A stretch of 64,000 bases of DNA from Ilyomonas limi. GTDB taxonomy: Bacteria > Bacteroidota > Bacteroidia > Chitinophagales > Chitinophagaceae. Of the stretch, positions 7,346 through 16,143 are shown piece by piece. Every line of letters starts with the position of its first letter. The first letter of the stretch is position 1. The translations under genes and the position numbers were made by a program. The notes beneath the pieces are model-generated. The model ran no database searches. It saw only the letters and a program-made list of their open reading frames with translations, and was not told the DNA's origin. The DNA lies in assembly GCF_005233845.1 (NCBI RefSeq), contig NZ_SZQL01000004.1:1-64000 (forward strand), written 5' to 3'.

Positions 7346-10300
7346 ATGATTTTCCTTAAACATCAACTGGTTGTATTCTTTTTTTTGTTTGTCTGTACCC
7401 TCGGTGTAGTGGCACAACAGGAATATCTTTTTTCTCACATTGGCACCCGCGAGGGCGTGGCCTCCAACGATGTAATAGCTGTGCAGCAGGATAAAGAGGG
7501 CTTCATCTGGATAGCTACGCTAAATGGATTGCAGCGGTACGATGGTTCACGCCTGCTTACCTTTCGGCACAGGGCAGATGATACTACAACCATACCCGGC
7601 AACAAAATATTATTCATGCAAATGGATACCAAAAACCGGCTGTGGCTCCTGTGCGATGATAATGATGTGGGTTATTTTAATACTATTGATTTTACATTTC
7701 ATCCGGTGCATGTGGCAGTGAGCACTAGTGCAATTAAAAAAGCAGAGGGGCATTTATTTATAGATGATACGGGAAATGTTTTTCTGCGGTTATCTGGCGA
7801 GCCTTTACTCCAGTTTGATGAAGCTGCAAATACTTTTTCTGCTGATAATGTCTTGGTTCCATTACCTTCAAAGTGGCATGCCGTATGGTTATTTCAGGAC
7901 GAGCAACAGCATAATTACTGGATAGCCTGCGATTCCGGATTAGTAAAATTTAATCCCAAAACCAAAACGCTTTCTTACCGCAACCATAACAACGATAACG
8001 ATGTAGTAATAAATCAGTATGCTGCGCTAACGCATACATCGTACCCTTATTTGGACAGCAAGGGTAGGTTTTGGATCGTATCGTGGCCACCGTCGGGTTT
8101 ATCTGTTTACAGCTTTAATCTTTATACAAAGCAGCAGGAGCACCGGGAAGTGGCTTTAGGAAAGCTGTTGCGTTATGTATATTACGAAATAGATGGCATA
8201 CAAGAACTAAAGGATGGCACTTTATGGTTTACCGGCTACAACCTGTTGGCTACCTTCAACAACAAAGCAAATAATTTCAAGGTATTTAAAAACGATTTGC
8301 CGGGTGAGTACAGCATTCACTACGATATGATATATCAACTGTATGAAGACCGTGAAAAAAACATTTGGGTTTGCACTAACAAAGGCTTGTATCGCTTTAA
8401 TCCATCGGCACAACTGTTTCGTACCATTAGCCTTAAACGCCCCGGCAAAGACTCGCTTTATACCCCCGATGTTACAGACATTATACAAGCACGAACCGGT
8501 GATATACTGGTGAGCACCTGGGGGAGTGGTATTTTCTCTTACGACAGCAGCCTCGAACCAAAACACTTGTTGTATGTGGATGCCTCGTTTAAAAAAAGCA
8601 ACCTGTTTACCTGGTGTACTCATCAGCGTGCCAATGGTGATATTTGGAGCGGTCATCAAGATGGCAGCTTGTTTATTATTCATACCAACACAAAACAGCA
8701 AACAGACAAGTTGCAGCTGCCGGTTTTTGAAAACAGCACTATCCGGCAAATAGCCGAAGATAAAAAGGGCAATTTGTGGCTGGGCACACAAAAGGGATTA
8801 TTGATAAAATGGGACGCGGCTGCTAATACATTTACCCTCATGCAACGGCTGCAAAGTATCGTGTACCGGCTGTATATAGATTGGCAGGGCGATATATGGG
8901 CATGTACACAAAAAAACGGTATATATAAAATAAATGTAAGCGATGGCAGTATTGCTTTGCACTACACGGCCGAAAGTGATGCTGCAAGGCGGCTGATGAG
9001 GGTAGGTGCTGATGATATTGTGCAATACAACGATAGCTTGTATATCATTGCAAGTGGCGGTTTAAATATATTAAATATTAAAACCAGCACTATTCGTTAT
9101 TTCAACGTCAATAGTGATATTTTTTCCAACACAGTGTCTAATATTGTTGTAGATAAACAGGGGTTGCTGTGGGTAACTACACAAAGCGGCTTGTTCAGCA
9201 TCAACCTGAAAAATAAGGCTGTAGTACACTATGAGGAAAGTGACGGGCTGCAAAATAATTTTTTCAATCCTGCATCTGCAACTGTGCTTAACGACGGGCG
9301 TATAGCTTTGGGTACCAGTCATAATTTTATTGTTTTTAATCCGGGTGAGATAATGCAAACCGGTGCAGTGCCGCCCGGCGTGAAAATTACCGGTTTTGCG
9401 CTGATGAATAAGGCACTGCCATTAGATTCCCTTGCAAAACAAAAAGCCATTGTACTGCCTTATAGCCAAAACTCTATAACTATTGCTTTTTCTACTTTAC
9501 ATTACCAAAACAGTTATGCCATTTTATACAAGCTGGAGGGGTTGGATAAAGAATGGATTAGTGCCAAAAATAATGAGGCAATATACAGTTATTTGCCGCC
9601 GGGCACCTACACCTTTAGCATAAAAGCTGTAAATGCAAATAATACCTTTAGCAACGAAATAACTACTTTATCTATAGCGGTGCAGGCGCCATTTTGGAAA
9701 ACATGGTGGTTTTACAGCCTGTTGTTGCTGGCGGGCATCGCATTTTTATATTGGCTCGACAGAGAGCGTATGAAGCGTAAAGCCGTACTGCAAAATATGC
9801 GCAGCAACATCTCCGGCAGCCTGCACGAAGAGATAAATAATGCACTGCAAAACATCAATGTACTGAGCGAAATTGCCCGCATAAAAGCAGATAAGGAACC
9901 AGAGCAATCGAAAAACTATATAGATGAGATACACCACAAATGCAATAGCCTTATTGAAGCGATGGACGATATGCTGTGGAGCATTGACCCGGCAAACGAT
10001 ACAATGGCGCACACCATTAGCCGAATGAAAGAAATTGCGCATACTATCAGCTATCGGTACAATACTGCTATACAGGTGAATAACGATGACAAAGTAATAC
10101 AGCTAAAACCTGATATGCGGCGCCGCCACGAACTGATGATCATATATAAAATGACCTTGCAACTGTTGGCAGCGCAAATGCACGCACGTACTATCTTAGT
10201 TGAGTTGAGCTTTGTAAAAAGTCATGTACAACTTAATATGTTTGCTGCCGGCGTAAAACTGAACAGCGGCAATACCGTACAGGAAACCATCAGGAGTTTA

Positions 10301-10387
10301 AAAGCAAAAACTGCTATGCTAAAAAGCAGTTTGGAGGTACAGGCAGATGATAAAGGTGTAGGAATTATCCTGTTGGTAAAGCGGTAA
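7346..10387 (+). CDS. propeller-type sensor kinase with degenerate ATP-binding domain
   Basis: A 1013-residue membrane sensor with the architecture of Bacteroidota two-component propeller kinases. A signal peptide (MIFLKHQLVVFFFLFVCTLG) leads into ~14 periplasmic regulator-propeller repeats (for example VQQDKEGFIWIATLNGLQRY, residues ~40-680), then a Y_Y_Y domain ending LPPGTYTFSIKAVNAN, one transmembrane helix near 790-810, and a HisKA_3-like dimerisation helix with the phospho-acceptor motif SGSLHEEINNALQN (His ~826). The usual N box (E-x3-N-x3-KH) reads KMTLQLLAAQM, the DxGxG box reads FAAGVKLN, and the GxGL motif is absent. It is thus probably unable to bind ATP and acts as a pseudokinase or receptor. 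The ATG at 7346 is preferred over an in-frame GTG at 7319 because it begins the signal peptide. The LytTR regulator gene converges on it. Confidence 0.85.
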   Translation: MIFLKHQLVVFFFLFVCTLGVVAQQEYLFSHIGTREGVASNDVIAVQQDKEGFIWIATLNGLQRYDGSRLLTFRHRADDTTTIPGNKILFMQMDTKNRLWLLCDDNDVGYFNTIDFTFHPVHVAVSTSAIKKAEGHLFIDDTGNVFLRLSGEPLLQFDEAANTFSADNVLVPLPSKWHAVWLFQDEQQHNYWIACDSGLVKFNPKTKTLSYRNHNNDNDVVINQYAALTHTSYPYLDSKGRFWIVSWPPSGLSVYSFNLYTKQQEHREVALGKLLRYVYYEIDGIQELKDGTLWFTGYNLLATFNNKANNFKVFKNDLPGEYSIHYDMIYQLYEDREKNIWVCTNKGLYRFNPSAQLFRTISLKRPGKDSLYTPDVTDIIQARTGDILVSTWGSGIFSYDSSLEPKHLLYVDASFKKSNLFTWCTHQRANGDIWSGHQDGSLFIIHTNTKQQTDKLQLPVFENSTIRQIAEDKKGNLWLGTQKGLLIKWDAAANTFTLMQRLQSIVYRLYIDWQGDIWACTQKNGIYKINVSDGSIALHYTAESDAARRLMRVGADDIVQYNDSLYIIASGGLNILNIKTSTIRYFNVNSDIFSNTVSNIVVDKQGLLWVTTQSGLFSINLKNKAVVHYEESDGLQNNFFNPASATVLNDGRIALGTSHNFIVFNPGEIMQTGAVPPGVKITGFALMNKALPLDSLAKQKAIVLPYSQNSITIAFSTLHYQNSYAILYKLEGLDKEWISAKNNEAIYSYLPPGTYTFSIKAVNANNTFSNEITTLSIAVQAPFWKTWWFYSLLLLAGIAFLYWLDRERMKRKAVLQNMRSNISGSLHEEINNALQNINVLSEIARIKADKEPEQSKNYIDEIHHKCNSLIEAMDDMLWSIDPANDTMAHTISRMKEIAHTISYRYNTAIQVNNDDKVIQLKPDMRRRHELMIIYKMTLQLLAAQMHARTILVELSFVKSHVQLNMFAAGVKLNSGNTVQETIRSLKAKTAMLKSSLEVQADDKGVGIILLVKR

Positions 10388-10623
10388 GCGAATGGGGTTA
10401 TTGCACACGCCTGCCTATATCGGAAAACAGGAATGACATGGACTGAAGCACGAATTGTTTTTGGATAAGGATTATACTGATAGAGTGTACTGATGAAGTT
10501 GATAAGTATAGTGTCAAATTAAATTTGAGCTGCGATGGGCATTGTCATTTCACTAAGCAGAAACATTTTACCTGTTCTTAGCTCAAAGTGCACAACTTAC
10601 GGTCTGCAGCTTTCAGCTTTCCC

Positions 10624-11406
10624 CTATTTTCCCATCCATTTTTTGAAATCGCTTACTTTTTCACGGCTTACTACAGCTTCTTTATCCAGTGCAGGGCGTA
10701 ACCCAAGGATAAGCCGGTTGCCAAAGTAGTCATCAATTTTATCTATGCTTGCTGCCGATACATAAAATGAGCGGCTGATGCGGAAATATTGCTGCGGATC
10801 AATCATATCTTCCAATTCATCCATCGTATAGTCCACTACAAATTTTTTATTGTCATGCGTCATGAAAAAGTTCAGGCGGCCATCGCTAAAAAAGTAAGCA
10901 ATGTCTTCTACTTCGATACTTACCAAACGTTGCCCCAACTTTACTAAAAAGCGCTTGCGATATTCTTTCGGTTGGAGCTTCTCCTTTAGTTCTTTTACCA
11001 ATTTGTCAAGACTTACACTGCCGGATGATGATTCTTGCACTGTATAGGTTTCTTTCAATTTTCTATACTTATCCATGGCTGCCTGTAGCTCCTCTTTTTG
11101 TACCGGTTTCAGCAGGTAGTCGATGCTGTTTACTTTAAAAGCTTTCAATGCATATTCATCATACGAAGTAGTAAATACCACAGGACTTTTTACTTCAGTT
11201 AGTTTAAAAATTTCAAAGCTTTGTCCATCTGCCAGCTCAATGTCCATCAATATCAGGTCGGGTGGCGTGTTCTGCTGCAGCCACGATACGGTACTTTCAA
11301 TACTATCTGTTACACCGGCCACCACAGCATGCTCATCTACTGCCTGCAATGTTTTTCTTATCTTCTTTACGGCTAAATCTTCGTCTTCTACTATTAAAAT
11401 ATTCAT
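10624..11406 (-). CDS. LytTR-family response regulator
   Basis: A 260-residue cytoplasmic response regulator. The receiver domain spans residues 1-120 (acid pocket VEDED at 6-10, phospho-acceptor Asp55 in LILMDIELADG, Thr in VFTTSYDEYALKAF, Lys in YLLKPVQKEEL). A Ser-rich linker leads to a LytTR DNA-binding domain (residues ~155-258; KRFLVKLGQRLVSIEVEDIA, ISRSFYVSAASIDKI). It is encoded downstream of two LytS-type kinases on the same strand (gap 152 bp), its probable phosphodonors. It likely binds direct repeats upstream of target promoters; none can be assigned here. Confidence 0.92.
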   Translation of the reverse strand: MNILIVEDEDLAVKKIRKTLQAVDEHAVVAGVTDSIESTVSWLQQNTPPDLILMDIELADGQSFEIFKLTEVKSPVVFTTSYDEYALKAFKVNSIDYLLKPVQKEELQAAMDKYRKLKETYTVQESSSGSVSLDKLVKELKEKLQPKEYRKRFLVKLGQRLVSIEVEDIAYFFSDGRLNFFMTHDNKKFVVDYTMDELEDMIDPQQYFRISRSFYVSAASIDKIDDYFGNRLILGLRPALDKEAVVSREKVSDFKKWMGK

Positions 11407-11558
11407 ACCCTTTTACCGCCTGCAGCGGCAGCTTTTAAGTTTCGTTATTGGATATTATTATAGAAAATAACCAGACAATTATTGTTGTATGCATCTATGT
11501 TTGCCACAACATTATAAACAAATAATTATCTTACTTTTTACGATTCATAATTCACAAT

Positions 11559-12629
11559 TCACACCTTCATCTCCACCACATCATTCATATTGTTCCATAG
11601 CAGTGGCAGTACCACCATAAAGTTGCTTTTGCCTTCCACTACCTGAAACCCTTTTTGTCCCATCAACTGATATTTCAACCGGATGTTATTCAAACCAATC
11701 CGGGTAGATTTTCTATTCAACTGCTTTTTCTGAAGGTTATTATTCACTACCAGTTTGTTGCCGGCGGTAGTAAAAATCTCTATTATCAGCGGCTGCTGGC
11801 GCGATACAATATTGTGCTTTACGGCATTCTCTACCAATAATTGCAAACTAAGCGAAGGCACCTGATATTTGTAATAGCGTTTGTCAATATCTATGTTCAA
11901 CTGCAGTGCATCGCCATACCTCGTTTTGAGCAGTTGAAAATATGAGCTAATGAAAGCAACTTCTTTTTCCAGCGTACTCATACTGTCTTCATTATTCTTC
12001 AGCAGGTAGCGATATACTTTGCTCAACTCATCCAAGAAGTGTTCCGCTTCTTCTTTATCTTCCTGTATCAGCGATGACAGTGTATTGAAGCAATTGAACA
12101 AAAAATGCGGATTGACCTGATTTTTTAACAACTCAAACTCATGTGCGGTATGCGTTTGTTCGGCTAGTTCTTTTTCGGTGAGACTTTCCTTATATTTTTC
12201 CAGCACATATAATACCTCCCATAGCGTATCAAAAATCACATTTATAGAAAGACCGATAAGATAACCCCATTTTAAATCATTGCTGTTTAATTGATAGCCA
12301 AGTATATGAAAAGTATCGTACACCCAGAATATAAAAAGCACCGAAGGGGTCATTACCAGCACATTAGTAAATATTTTATAGAGCACCCGTTTTTTCGTTT
12401 GCTTTAACGAAGGAAACAAGCGGCGGATAAAATGGTCGTACTGAATGTGCATGTACCATGAGCCAATACCAATTGCATAAATGAGCGGATACGAGAAAAC
12501 CCATACTCTCCAGTCGGTCCATTGTTGCTTATCATACAGCACGGTATTAAATGCCACATCAATAAATGGCATGGAAATAAGAAAGCTATACACCTGTACT
12601 TTCAGCGGTTTCGACCATTTCCATTTCAT
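11559..12629 (-). CDS. LytS-type sensor histidine kinase
   Basis: A 356-residue inner-membrane kinase. The N-terminal half has about four membrane helices. A short coiled coil (EKYKESLTEKELAEQTHTAH) precedes the His_kinase domain with phospho-acceptor motif NQVNPHFLFNCFNTLSSL (His ~173). The ATPase part keeps an intact N box (LSLQLLVENAVKHN, ~265) and the glycine motif IGLNNIRLKYQLMG (~318), so catalysis is expected. Its ATG overlaps the TGA of the upstream kinase gene by 4 bp (ATGA), implying translational coupling. The likely partner is the LytTR regulator encoded downstream. Confidence 0.9.
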   Translation of the reverse strand: MKWKWSKPLKVQVYSFLISMPFIDVAFNTVLYDKQQWTDWRVWVFSYPLIYAIGIGSWYMHIQYDHFIRRLFPSLKQTKKRVLYKIFTNVLVMTPSVLFIFWVYDTFHILGYQLNSNDLKWGYLIGLSINVIFDTLWEVLYVLEKYKESLTEKELAEQTHTAHEFELLKNQVNPHFLFNCFNTLSSLIQEDKEEAEHFLDELSKVYRYLLKNNEDSMSTLEKEVAFISSYFQLLKTRYGDALQLNIDIDKRYYKYQVPSLSLQLLVENAVKHNIVSRQQPLIIEIFTTAGNKLVVNNNLQKKQLNRKSTRIGLNNIRLKYQLMGQKGFQVVEGKSNFMVVLPLLWNNMNDVVEMKV

Positions 12630-13678
12630 GCCAGTACCTCTTCTTTTTCAATTAATGGAATAAGAATGTCACGCTGGGTTGCCGTTTCGTAGATCTCCAC
12701 TTCCTTTTGGCTAAGCAACTTATATTTATTGACCAAATCGTCCAAAGCTTCTTCGTAGTTAATGGCATCGCTGCTGTTTTTGGGCTGCAGCGTATTATGT
12801 ATTACCAGCGCATTATGTGTATTGGTATAAATATGAATATGCACTGGATTAGCTTTGCTGAAAGCATTGCGGTAAATAATATTTTCCAGAATTATCTGCA
12901 AGCTCAGCGGTGCAATCATTCTGTAACGGCTACTTTCATCTACATTGATTGCTACATCGAGTGCACTGCCAAAGCGGGTAATATTAAGGTACAAATACGC
13001 GTCGATAAACTTCAGCTCTTCGTCCAGACTCACCAGCGGATCTTCATCACCTTTCAACAGGTAGCGATATACCTTGGTCATTTCATCTAAAAACTGTTCT
13101 GCCTCATCTCCGTCTTCGCTGATGAGGCTTGATAAGGTATTGAAACAATTGAACAAAAAATGCGGATTTATCTGTCGCTTGAGACTCAGCAATCTGCTTT
13201 TTTGGTAGGCGTTTTGAAGCCGCCCTGTTTCGGTAACGGATGTTTTCCACTTGTCCCAGCCGGCAGCCGCTTCGTTAATAAAGGTGAGCATTGTACTGGC
13301 AAGGCATCCAAAGCCAACAGTCCACCATTCCATGCTTCTCAATGGTTTGCACCCAAGCCAACTGATACTTTCGTAAAGAATGTACAAGCTTTGTACAGTC
13401 AGTATATTCATCAGGTAAAAGATGGGCAGCATCAGCGCTATGCGCCTGAACAGATCGCCATCCTGCGGAAAGCGTTTTCTTATCATTAGCGCTACGGTGC
13501 CAAATACTGCATAAATGAAAGCAAAATAAACGGCTGAAATAATAAAACTCTCTACAAAAATTTTAAAAGAGCTGAAGATACACGAGCCGAAAACAAGCGT
13601 ATTCATTGCCATGGTATATGGCGCCATGACCCACGCAAAAATGATGGGTTCTTTTCCGCTGTACCGCCTGATTTGCAT
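12626..13678 (-). CDS. LytS-type kinase paralogue with degenerate ATP-binding motifs
   Basis: A 350-residue paralogue of the adjacent kinase, first in the three-gene unit. The N-terminal membrane helices and the phospho-acceptor segment NPHFLFNCFNTLSSLISEDG (His ~171) are conserved. The N box, however, reads LSLQIILENIIYRN (ENAxKHN in the neighbour), and the IGLxNIxxRY glycine motif is replaced by ALDDLVNKYKLL. Loss of that glycine motif in this family usually means poor or absent ATP hydrolysis. It could serve as the phosphorylatable or sensing half of a heterodimer with the downstream intact kinase, to which it is coupled by a 4-bp overlap. The ATG at 13678 starts the first hydrophobic region. 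Confidence 0.86.
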   Translation of the reverse strand: MQIRRYSGKEPIIFAWVMAPYTMAMNTLVFGSCIFSSFKIFVESFIISAVYFAFIYAVFGTVALMIRKRFPQDGDLFRRIALMLPIFYLMNILTVQSLYILYESISWLGCKPLRSMEWWTVGFGCLASTMLTFINEAAAGWDKWKTSVTETGRLQNAYQKSRLLSLKRQINPHFLFNCFNTLSSLISEDGDEAEQFLDEMTKVYRYLLKGDEDPLVSLDEELKFIDAYLYLNITRFGSALDVAINVDESSRYRMIAPLSLQIILENIIYRNAFSKANPVHIHIYTNTHNALVIHNTLQPKNSSDAINYEEALDDLVNKYKLLSQKEVEIYETATQRDILIPLIEKEEVLA

Positions 13679-13809
13679 ACGCTCAAATTAACGAATGTTG
13701 GTGCAATTAATTGGGGTAAATAGGGCAGAATGTATTTATGAATGATTGAATTGAGAGAAAATGGGTATTAATTGTGAGCGGTGAATTGTGAGCGGTGGTT
13801 GTGAGTAAA

Positions 13810-13846
13810 TAAAAACGCTTGCAGGGCTTTGAATCCTATAAGCGTT
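13810..13846 (-). terminator. probable terminator of the TPR-barrel-HU operon
   Basis: On the minus strand, AACGCTT and AAGCGTT form a 7-bp stem with a partly paired interior, followed by a U-rich tract (TTTTTATTT). It lies 25 bp after the stop of the HU-CCDC81-like gene. Confidence 0.6.
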
Positions 13847-13870
13847 ATCACCCAGTCATAATAAAAATCA

Positions 13871-14437
13871 TTACATCGTAAACAGCAGCACAACAACGGC
13901 TATCACCAGCAAGGCAATGATTACATACACCCACCAATAGTTCTTCTTTTCCACTTCCGGCTGTGCCAGCAATTCTTCCATGTGTTTATTAGTATGCTCG
14001 TCTTCACCCACACGTATGGTATGAACGTCTTCGCGGCGAATGACGCGCTCTACAGGTATCACTGGTAATGGTGTTTTATCAGCATCATATTTTATAAAAG
14101 AAATCACATCGTCGGGTTGTCTGCTTAGTATGCCAATGCCGCTTAAATTGTATTCACCATCTTTCACCAGGGCTTCTTTAATACGGTGCATTTCTTCGTT
14201 GTACAGTTTTACCGAAGTGATTTTATCCACCCTTAAATCGCGCGCAATAAAATTGAAGAACTGGTTGTTGTTGGGCTGGCTTTCGGGCTCAAACTTTATT
14301 TCACTTACTGGCGGATACAGGAGTTTGGCAGTGAAATCAAGTTGTGCCGGTGTTTCTTCCAGCACAAAATTGCCAATGCCATGCAGGCTTAATTTTTTAT
14401 GATGCTTCAAATAATTTCGCAAACTGTATGCAATCAT
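13871..14437 (-). CDS. HU-CCDC81-type protein with C-terminal membrane helix
   Basis: A 188-residue protein. Residues 1-70 (MIAYSLRNYLKHHKKLSLHG, then IGNFVLEE) and 75-125 (VDKITSVKLYNEEMHRIKEA, then LSGIGIL) resemble the tandem HU/CCDC81-like domains found in Bacteroidota SPOR-associated envelope proteins. A C-terminal transmembrane helix (NYWWVYVIIALLVIAVVVLL, ~163-186) anchors it; no SPOR domain follows. Its ATG shares one base with the stop of the upstream barrel gene (TAATG), so the two are translationally coupled. The role is unknown. The context suggests work with the co-encoded TPR and barrel proteins in envelope structure. Confidence 0.75.
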   Translation of the reverse strand: MIAYSLRNYLKHHKKLSLHGIGNFVLEETPAQLDFTAKLLYPPVSEIKFEPESQPNNNQFFNFIARDLRVDKITSVKLYNEEMHRIKEALVKDGEYNLSGIGILSRQPDDVISFIKYDADKTPLPVIPVERVIRREDVHTIRVGEDEHTNKHMEELLAQPEVEKKNYWWVYVIIALLVIAVVVLLFTM

Positions 14438-16140
14438 TATTGTCCGGTTTTTTGACCAAATGAATAAATTATACCTCCCAACACATTAAACCCTAATACC
14501 GGATATTGGTTCCAGCGCTGATATTTATTATTAAAAAGGTTATTAAACTGCAACCATGCGCTAAAGTTGCCTGTTAACTTTACTTCCGCACCGGCATTCA
14601 AATCGAATGCAGGGTCAAGCCGGCGCAATTCCTTGCTGATGGTTAAATAACGTGGTCCATCCCAAAAATACACATCACTTTTAAATAAAACATCCTTCGT
14701 TACCTGCCAGCGCAACGAGCCGTTAATGTCAATGGGCAGCAAGCCGTATGCTTTATCATTATCTGTTAAGTTGCTGTATTTATTGATAGACGCACCTGCT
14801 AAAAACGATAATTTTTCCTGGATAGTATAACCCAGTTCGCCATGCAGGCGAATATCTTTCATGTCGCTTTCATTCACCATGTAAAACGATTTGCCGGTAA
14901 TGGTATCATTTACAAACAGCGGCTGGTTGCGTAGATGTAAATAAGACACTTTTGCATTGTAAGTAACATGGCTGCCGGCAGAACCTTTAAAGCCTGCATA
15001 CTGTTCTGTAATGCGCGTACTTTTCAAGAACTTAGGCTGCTGCAGCCAGGGGTTAAACTCCGAAAGTGATTCATAACTATTCTTATTGTAATAGCCCGTC
15101 CAGCCTGCCATCAGCACAAATTTTTCTTCATTTATTTTAGCTTCGGCTGTAAAGTTGGGCAGTAAGTAAAAATCTTTATTATCCCATGATGGCGTGATAC
15201 CGGCAACAATTTTAAAGGCATTCGCGCCGTATTGTACAGCAGGAGAAAGATATACCAAGTTGTTGTTGATTTTGCCCGCACTATCACTTTTATAACCTGT
15301 AAGATTAGCCGTAATGCCAAAGTTAAAAATGAAGTTGTCTCCAAAGGCTTTCGATACCGGGGCGTCTAATATCAAATTGGTTTCATTACCGTTTTTACCA
15401 TCCGTAAAACCATCTATATACAAGCTGGGATTGTAATTGATGCCCATGCTGTTGATGGTCTTATTGCGCATGCCAACTTTAGCGCCAAATGTATTAAAGC
15501 GGTTGCGCAAATCATCTTTGGGAAATAGTAGTGAATCGGGCTGAAAACCGTACTGGTAGCGGGTTCTGTTGTTATAAAATATTTTGCCGGTAAATTCATT
15601 TACACCATTGGTGATAATGCCTGTTGCATCTACATCGGCATTGCTGTACTGCTGAAAGGGCATATTGCCTTTAGATGAAATGTATTTGGCATGAACATTT
15701 ACAATGCTTTTATTGCCATCTCCAAAAGATAAACCGGCTTGTAAAAAAGGAGTGGCGTAATTGCCAAAACCGGCTTTCACATAATTACTGTTTTCCCAAT
15801 GCATAGCCGTATCTATATCGGCTGCCAACGGCTTTAATGCAGCAGGCTGATAAGCAAAAAACAAATTTTGCGAAGGCACGTTATATTGCAGTGTGGGCAA
15901 CACGCTATCAGCCGGTGGTGCAGCAGCGCTAAAGTTGACTTTTGCAGCGGGTTTCAGTTCTGGTTTGTACGAAGAAGTTACAGTTACAGTTCTGCTGGGG
16001 ATAGTAGTATCGGCAGACGATTTTTCTGCTTGTCTGGTTGTTGTTGCTTTCCTTTTTACAGGTGTTTTTTTGCGTTGCTGCGCATCGGCAAACTGTACTA
16101 AAAACACTAATAAGGCTATTGCTATAAATGATTTTTTCAA
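14437..16140 (-). CDS. outer-membrane beta-barrel protein (TonB-receptor-like, no plug)
   Basis: A 567-residue secreted protein. A signal peptide (MKKSFIAIALLVFLVQFADA) is followed by a basic, low-complexity segment (QQRKKTPVKRKATTTRQAEK) and then alternating hydrophobic/polar beta strands to the end, as in outer-membrane barrels (for example YVKAGFGNYATPFLQAGLSF). The C-terminal strand ends GFNVLGGIIYSFGQKTGQ. The N terminus shows no carboxypeptidase-like or plug domain. The segment TVTVTSSYKPELKPAAKVNF recalls proteins encoded beside large TPR proteins in many Bacteroidota. It starts 3 bp after the TPR gene stop and overlaps the HU-like gene, defining a three-gene operon, so a structural or channel role with the TPR partner is likely. 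Confidence 0.8.
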   Translation of the reverse strand: MKKSFIAIALLVFLVQFADAQQRKKTPVKRKATTTRQAEKSSADTTIPSRTVTVTSSYKPELKPAAKVNFSAAAPPADSVLPTLQYNVPSQNLFFAYQPAALKPLAADIDTAMHWENSNYVKAGFGNYATPFLQAGLSFGDGNKSIVNVHAKYISSKGNMPFQQYSNADVDATGIITNGVNEFTGKIFYNNRTRYQYGFQPDSLLFPKDDLRNRFNTFGAKVGMRNKTINSMGINYNPSLYIDGFTDGKNGNETNLILDAPVSKAFGDNFIFNFGITANLTGYKSDSAGKINNNLVYLSPAVQYGANAFKIVAGITPSWDNKDFYLLPNFTAEAKINEEKFVLMAGWTGYYNKNSYESLSEFNPWLQQPKFLKSTRITEQYAGFKGSAGSHVTYNAKVSYLHLRNQPLFVNDTITGKSFYMVNESDMKDIRLHGELGYTIQEKLSFLAGASINKYSNLTDNDKAYGLLPIDINGSLRWQVTKDVLFKSDVYFWDGPRYLTISKELRRLDPAFDLNAGAEVKLTGNFSAWLQFNNLFNNKYQRWNQYPVLGFNVLGGIIYSFGQKTGQ

Positions 16141-16143
16141 CTT

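Noticed and set aside
13770-13810. TGTGAGCGGTG short direct repeats
   Set aside because: Only two or three degenerate copies; too short and imperfect to call a CRISPR or regulatory array.
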